Assembly (NCBI GenBank): GCA_021296375.1
Contig: JAGWAQ010000053.1
Coordinates: 1-9,763, forward strand
Source of the DNA: Alphaproteobacteria bacterium
GTDB lineage: Bacteria; Pseudomonadota; Alphaproteobacteria; Puniceispirillales; UBA1172
Direction: 5' to 3'
DNA length: 9,763 bases
Shown here: piece after piece, positions 6,698 to 9,763 of the stretch
Numbering within the stretch: the stretch's first letter is position 1
How the letters are laid out: every line of letters starts with the position of its first letter
The notes under the pieces: generated by a model
The model's input: only the letters and a program-made list of their open reading frames with translations
What the model was told of the DNA's origin: nothing
Databases searched by the model: none
Position numbers and translations under genes: made by a program

Positions 6698-6748
6698 TAA
6701 TAAGATTGATGAAGCCCCTTTAATCCAGCCCTTGTCATCGAGGTCACT

Positions 6749-7150
6749 ATGCCGCCACTCAAAACAACCGCCGCCGCCATGGTTGCCGAGGCCCGCGCCC
6801 GCATCACGGAAGTCGAAACCGCGGAGCTGATCACCATGCTCGATGATGACAATGTGGTGGTGGTGGATATCCGCGATATTCGGGAACGTCAAAACGGCTA
6901 TATTCCGGGGTCGGTCCACGCCCCCCGCGGGATGGTGGAGTTCTGGGTTGATCCCGAAAGCCCCTATCATAAAGAGGTGTTTGACCAGCCGGGCAAACGC
7001 TATGTCTTCCATTGCGCCTCGGGCTGGCGATCAGCCCTGACCGTGGCGACATTGCAGGACATGGGGTTTGAGGCGTCGCATCTGAAGGAAGGCTTTTCGA
7101 CCTGGGCTGACCACGGCGGACCTGTTGAAACACCTTCGCCTAAAAAATAA
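6749..7150 (+). CDS. Single-domain rhodanese-like protein
   Basis: 133 residues covering one rhodanese domain: VVVVDIRDIRERQNGYIPGSVHAPRG (36-61) contains the strand and conserved Asp-Ile-Arg and G-x-I-P-G-S elements, and HCASGWRSAL holds the active-site loop with C89, the residue that would carry a persulfide. Rhodaneses transfer sulfane sulfur, for example thiosulfate to cyanide, or act as sulfur carriers. ATG 6749 follows GAGGT (6740-6744) at short spacing; Met11 is a less supported alternative start. No signal peptide, so cytoplasmic. It is the first gene of a plus-strand operon with the MBL hydrolase, hydroxypyruvate isomerase and aquaporin. True sulfur acceptor unknown. Confidence 0.88.
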   Translation: MPPLKTTAAAMVAEARARITEVETAELITMLDDDNVVVVDIRDIRERQNGYIPGSVHAPRGMVEFWVDPESPYHKEVFDQPGKRYVFHCASGWRSALTVATLQDMGFEASHLKEGFSTWADHGGPVETPSPKK

Positions 7151-7174
7151 TACACTTGTGTTAAAGGCCGTTTG

Positions 7175-8191
7175 ATGACTCGCGCTGAACTTGAACTTCC
7201 GCACCACGGGCAGCTTGTCCAACTGGCGAGTGACGTTTACTGGGCGCGGTTTGACCTGCCGTTTCGGCTCAATCACATCAACCTTTATCTGTTTGATCAA
7301 GGCGACAGCTGGACCGTTATCGACACCGGCCTCAAGGATGACGCGACGGCGGCGCATTGGGATGATTTGCTGGCAGGGCCGCTCAACGGCAAGCCGGTTG
7401 AACGCATCATTGCAAGCCATCATCACGTTGACCATATCGGCTATGCGGGCCCTCTTGCGGAGAAAACAGGGGCCACGGTTTTCTCCTCCGCCGATGAAAT
7501 TGACCATGCCCACTGGCTCTATAATCATGAGCCGGAGGACTTCGCCAAGTTGATGGAAAGCGTCTACACCGCCCATGGTTTTGATGAGGAAACCATTGCC
7601 ATTGCCCGCGCGGACCCCGGCCGTTACCGTCGCCATGTCGCGCCATTGCCCGATATAATCACGCTTGATGATGGTGACGTCATCACCAGTCGCGACGGCG
7701 AATGGCAGGTTCGGATCGACGCCGGGCACAGCTCTGGCCATATCAGCCTTTATGACAGGAGCCGCGATATTTACCTGGCGGTGGATTTTCTTCTGCCGCG
7801 CATCTCCCCCAATGTTTCGGCAGATCTGCGCAAGCTTGATCATGATCAGCTCGGCCCCTATCTCGACTATCTTGCGGATATAGAGGGCGTCATTACGGCG
7901 GAGACTCTTGTTTTGCCTGGCCATGACTGGCCATTTACCGATGGTCCTGCCCGGGCGGCGGAACTTGTGCGGCATCACCACCAGCGGCTGGACCAATTGC
8001 GCGCGGCGGCGGCAACAGGGCCGATGACCACCGCGGCGGCGCTGGATGTGCTGTTCGGGCGAGTCTTTGGCCCCCATGAGGTTTATTTCGCCGCTGGCGA
8101 AGCCCGGGCGCATCTCAATCATCTGGTGGCGTTGGGGGAATTTGTCAAAACCACCACCGATGGTGTTGACAGATTTGAGCGCATCTCATGA
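7175..8191 (+). CDS. MBL-fold metallo-hydrolase with C-terminal winged-helix-like region
   Basis: 338 residues from ATG 7175 (AAAGG 7 bases upstream; the adjoining in-frame TTG at 7172 is less likely). Metal ligands typical of the metallo-beta-lactamase fold are present: H82-x-H84-x-D86-H87 in SHHHVDHIG, H185 in GHSSGH, D204 in AVDFLLP and H250 in LPGHDWPF, so a two-metal hydrolase site is intact. Residues from about 255 onward (HHHQRLDQLRAA to the end) look like the helical winged-helix extension found in LACTB2-like MBL proteins. Likely a thioester, ester or phosphodiester hydrolase; the reaction is not determined. It starts 24 bases after the rhodanese stop and overlaps the next gene by ATGA, so expression should be coupled. 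Confidence 0.88.
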   Translation: MTRAELELPHHGQLVQLASDVYWARFDLPFRLNHINLYLFDQGDSWTVIDTGLKDDATAAHWDDLLAGPLNGKPVERIIASHHHVDHIGYAGPLAEKTGATVFSSADEIDHAHWLYNHEPEDFAKLMESVYTAHGFDEETIAIARADPGRYRRHVAPLPDIITLDDGDVITSRDGEWQVRIDAGHSSGHISLYDRSRDIYLAVDFLLPRISPNVSADLRKLDHDQLGPYLDYLADIEGVITAETLVLPGHDWPFTDGPARAAELVRHHHQRLDQLRAAAATGPMTTAAALDVLFGRVFGPHEVYFAAGEARAHLNHLVALGEFVKTTTDGVDRFERIS

Positions 8192-8973
8192 CGTTGTTTT
8201 CCGCCAATCTGGGGTTCCTCTGGGCCGAGTTGCCGTTGCCGCAAGCGATCCATGCCGCTAAAAATGCCGGGTTTGATGCGGTGGAATGCCATTGGCCTTA
8301 CGCCACCCCGCCTGAGGATACCCGCGCCGCGCTGACCGAAACAGGGCTTGAGATGCTGGGGCTGAATACGCCGAAAGGTGCTGGATTTGGCCTGACCGCG
8401 CTTGATGACGCGTCGGCGGCGCAGGCGGCGATTGATGAGGCGATTGCCTATGCCGCCGCGATTGACGCCAGGGCGATCCACGTGATGGCGGGGATTGCCG
8501 ACGGGCCTGCCGCCCATCAGGCGTTTTGCCAAAACCTTGCCGAAGCCTGCCACAAGGCCGCGCCCCATGACCTGACGATCCTGATTGAGCCGATCAATAC
8601 GATCGATGTTCCGGGGTATTTTTTAAACCGCATCAGCCAGGCGCTGGATGTCGTTGAAGACGTCGCCGCCCCCAACCTGAAGATCATGGTGGACGCCTAT
8701 CATATTGCCCGCATGGAAGGGGCCCGCATGGAAGAGGCCATCATCCGCCATCTTGATCAGGCGTTCGAGGCGATGGGGCATTTCCAGTTCGCCGGGGTGC
8801 CGCATCGCGGCGCGCCCGATGAAGGCGAGGTGGATTTTGCTGCGATTTTTGATCACCTCAAGGCGCGGGGGTACAGCCGCCCCCTTGGGGCTGAATACAA
8901 ACCTTCTGGCGGCGATACCGACGCCAGCTTAAACTGGATGAAGACGTTAAAAACGTCATCGGAAAGAATATGA
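8188..8973 (+). CDS. hyi: Hydroxypyruvate isomerase family TIM-barrel protein
   Basis: 261 residues, close to E. coli Hyi (258). The family pattern is present along the whole length: FSANLGFLWAE at the N-terminus, LIEPINTIDVPGYFL with E134, NLKIMVDAYHIARMEG, GHFQFAGVPHRGAPDEGEVDF and GAEYKP with E236. The two glutamates match the catalytic pair that mediates enediol proton transfer. Expected reaction: hydroxypyruvate to tartronate semialdehyde, in glyoxylate/glycerate metabolism. The OtnI-type 2-oxo-tetronate isomerases share this fold, but their usual kinase and dehydrogenase partners are absent here. The start overlaps the MBL stop (ATGA, 8188-8191). Confidence 0.88.
   Translation: MTLFSANLGFLWAELPLPQAIHAAKNAGFDAVECHWPYATPPEDTRAALTETGLEMLGLNTPKGAGFGLTALDDASAAQAAIDEAIAYAAAIDARAIHVMAGIADGPAAHQAFCQNLAEACHKAAPHDLTILIEPINTIDVPGYFLNRISQALDVVEDVAAPNLKIMVDAYHIARMEGARMEEAIIRHLDQAFEAMGHFQFAGVPHRGAPDEGEVDFAAIFDHLKARGYSRPLGAEYKPSGGDTDASLNWMKTLKTSSERI
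8943..8957. promoter_or_regulatory. Inverted repeat GACGTT-N3-AACGTC ahead of the aquaporin gene
   Basis: GACGTT-AAA-AACGTC lies in the last codons of the isomerase gene, 33 bases before the aquaporin start. It has the same arms as the divergent-region dyad (spacer 3 instead of 6). It could be a hairpin limiting read-through or a second binding site, but the arm sequence is a common hexamer here. Confidence 0.3.
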
Positions 8974-8989
8974 GCAGAAAGGTCAAGTA

Positions 8990-9646
8990 ATGCGGCGGGA
9001 TTTATGGGCTGAATTTCTGGGAACATTAATGCTGGTGATGACGGTGGTGGGCTCCGGCATCATGGCGGCCAATCTGGCGGCGGGGAATGACGCGGTGGCA
9101 TTGCTGGGCAATACCATCGCCACGGGGGCCATCCTGGTGGTGCTGATCACGATTTTCGGCCCGTTGTCCGGCGCCCATTTCAACCCGGCGGTGACGTTTG
9201 TCTTTCTTTTGAAAAAAGACATCGCGCTGAACGCCGCCCTGCTGTTTATCCTTGCCCAGATAGCCGGCGGGGTGATCGGCGCCTGGCTTGCCCATGTGAT
9301 GTTTGAATTGCCGGTCATGCAACTGTCGCAAAACCCCCGCACGGGGCTGGCGCAATATTTCGCGGAAGTGGTGGCGACCTTCGGGCTGGTGATGACGATC
9401 CTGCTTGGCCTTTCCCACCGCCCAAAACAGGTGCCGATGCTGGTGGGGCTTTACATCACCGCCGCCTATTGGTTCACCGCCTCGACCAGTTTTGCCAATC
9501 CGGCGGTGACGATCGCCCGCAGTTTTTCGGACACATTCGCCGGCATTCATATTGGTGACACCGGCCCCTTCATCATCGCCCAGCTGATCGGGGCGGTGCT
9601 GGCGCTGATGATGGCGCGGATGCTGGTGAAGACGGCGTCAAATTAA
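8990..9646 (+). CDS. Aquaporin/MIP-family channel, AqpS-like
   Basis: 218 residues with six hydrophobic helices and two half-helices bearing the NPA boxes: SGAHFNPAVT (N65-P66-A67) and FANPAVTIAR (N170-P171-A172). The residue after the second NPA is V173, where water and glycerol channels normally have the filter arginine (NPAR); R177 lies four residues on. This NPAVTIAR pattern, with GSGIMAANLA and GNTIATGA near the N-terminus, resembles AqpS-type aquaporins found in rhizobial arsenic operons. A wider pore passing small neutral solutes is expected, but no arsenic genes are nearby. ATG 8990 has AAAGG 7 bases upstream and starts 16 bases after the isomerase stop, as the last gene of the operon. 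Substrate unknown; urea, glyoxylate-related compounds or arsenicals are guesses. Confidence 0.9.
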   Translation: MRRDLWAEFLGTLMLVMTVVGSGIMAANLAAGNDAVALLGNTIATGAILVVLITIFGPLSGAHFNPAVTFVFLLKKDIALNAALLFILAQIAGGVIGAWLAHVMFELPVMQLSQNPRTGLAQYFAEVVATFGLVMTILLGLSHRPKQVPMLVGLYITAAYWFTASTSFANPAVTIARSFSDTFAGIHIGDTGPFIIAQLIGAVLALMMARMLVKTASN

Positions 9647-9656
9647 ATTTCAAGAC

Positions 9657-9671
9657 TTAACTTTTTATTAA
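9657..9671 (+). promoter_or_regulatory. CtrA-type binding box TTAA-N7-TTAA
   Basis: TTAA-CTTTTTA-TTAA matches the full alphaproteobacterial CtrA consensus TTAA-N7-TTAA exactly. It lies 10 bases after the aquaporin stop, and its centre falls about 20 bases upstream of a -10-like TACAAT (9683-9688), so it would overlap the -35 region as in known CtrA-activated promoters. The target would be a gene starting at the window's right edge. Confidence 0.5.
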
Positions 9672-9682
9672 CTTTCCTCTCT

Positions 9683-9688
9683 TACAAT
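9683..9688 (+). promoter_or_regulatory. Candidate -10 element TACAAT
   Basis: Matches TATAAT at 5 of 6 positions. No good -35 hexamer stands 16-18 bases upstream; that place is taken by the CtrA-like box. CCTCTC (9676-9681) and GAGAGG (9695-9700) flank it as inverted arms. Confidence 0.4.
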
Positions 9689-9743
9689 GGCTGAGAGAGG
9701 CGGGGTTCATCACGTTTCATCCGGTCTGTCCCTATCTCTTGTT

Positions 9744-9763
9744 AAGGATGACTTCAGGTGGAT
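9744..9763 (+). other. Possible start of the next gene, truncated by the window
   Basis: AAGGA at 9744-9748 is followed 9 bases later by GTG (9758-9760), and the window ends three bases on. This would fit the target of the upstream CtrA-like promoter. An ATG beginning at 9762 beyond the edge is equally possible, so no product can be given. Confidence 0.25.

Noticed and set aside
7031..8122. Long antisense reading frame opposite the rhodanese/MBL genes
   Set aside because: The plus-strand MBL ligand motifs are intact and in order; the antisense translation has no domain features.
6749..8191. Rhodanese plus ETHE1-type persulfide dioxygenase pair for sulfide oxidation
   Set aside because: The MBL protein is about 338 residues with a C-terminal winged-helix-like extension and a full two-metal ligand set, unlike the short single-iron ETHE1 family.
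1..9763. tRNA, rRNA, insertion sequence or phage remnant
   Set aside because: No cloverleaf-like sequence, transposase motifs or flanking terminal repeats seen; genes are densely packed metabolic and envelope genes.

Overview
The window looks like part of an alphaproteobacterial chromosome, probably a free-living heterotroph. The evidence is a GC content that looks moderately high, AAAGGA/GGAGG-type ribosome binding sites, an AqpS-like aquaporin, and a TTAA-N7-TTAA (CtrA-type) box near the right edge. I cannot name the genus. Nothing indicates phage, plasmid, transposon, CRISPR, tRNA or rRNA.

Region 1 (2-3156, + strand) is an envelope-transport locus. An RND/MMPL-type inner-membrane transporter, cut by the left edge, reads in frame into a periplasmic LolA-like lipid-binding domain that still carries what looks like its own signal peptide. 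Five bases later comes an outer-membrane beta-barrel protein. Together these could move a lipid across the envelope (inference). The locus ends in short AT-rich direct repeats and a perfect 24-bp palindrome that probably terminates transcription from both sides.

Region 2 (3281-6599, - strand) reads SDR dehydrogenase, then a proline-racemase-superfamily enzyme, then creatinase. The creatinase is recognisable at high confidence and should yield sarcosine plus urea. The racemase-family enzyme has Ser90/Thr256 where true racemases have Cys/Cys, which favours a hydroxyproline dehydratase-like reaction over racemization. The gaps between these genes are not empty: they hold a 13-bp tandem repeat after the SDR stop and three perfect inverted repeats ahead of creatinase.

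Region 3 (6600-6748) is a divergent intergenic region. It has a candidate sigma70 promoter for the minus-strand genes and a perfect GACGTT-N6-AACGTC inverted repeat just downstream of its -10.

Region 4 (6749-9646, + strand) is a tight four-gene operon: single-domain rhodanese, MBL-fold hydrolase with a C-terminal winged-helix-like region, hydroxypyruvate isomerase (ATGA overlap) and an AqpS-like aquaporin. Regions 2 and 4 may act together on small nitrogen compounds (creatine, hydroxyproline) and their C2/C3 products, but that link rests only on adjacency.

Region 5 (9647-9763) holds a CtrA-like box with a matching -10 and probably the start of another gene at the right edge.
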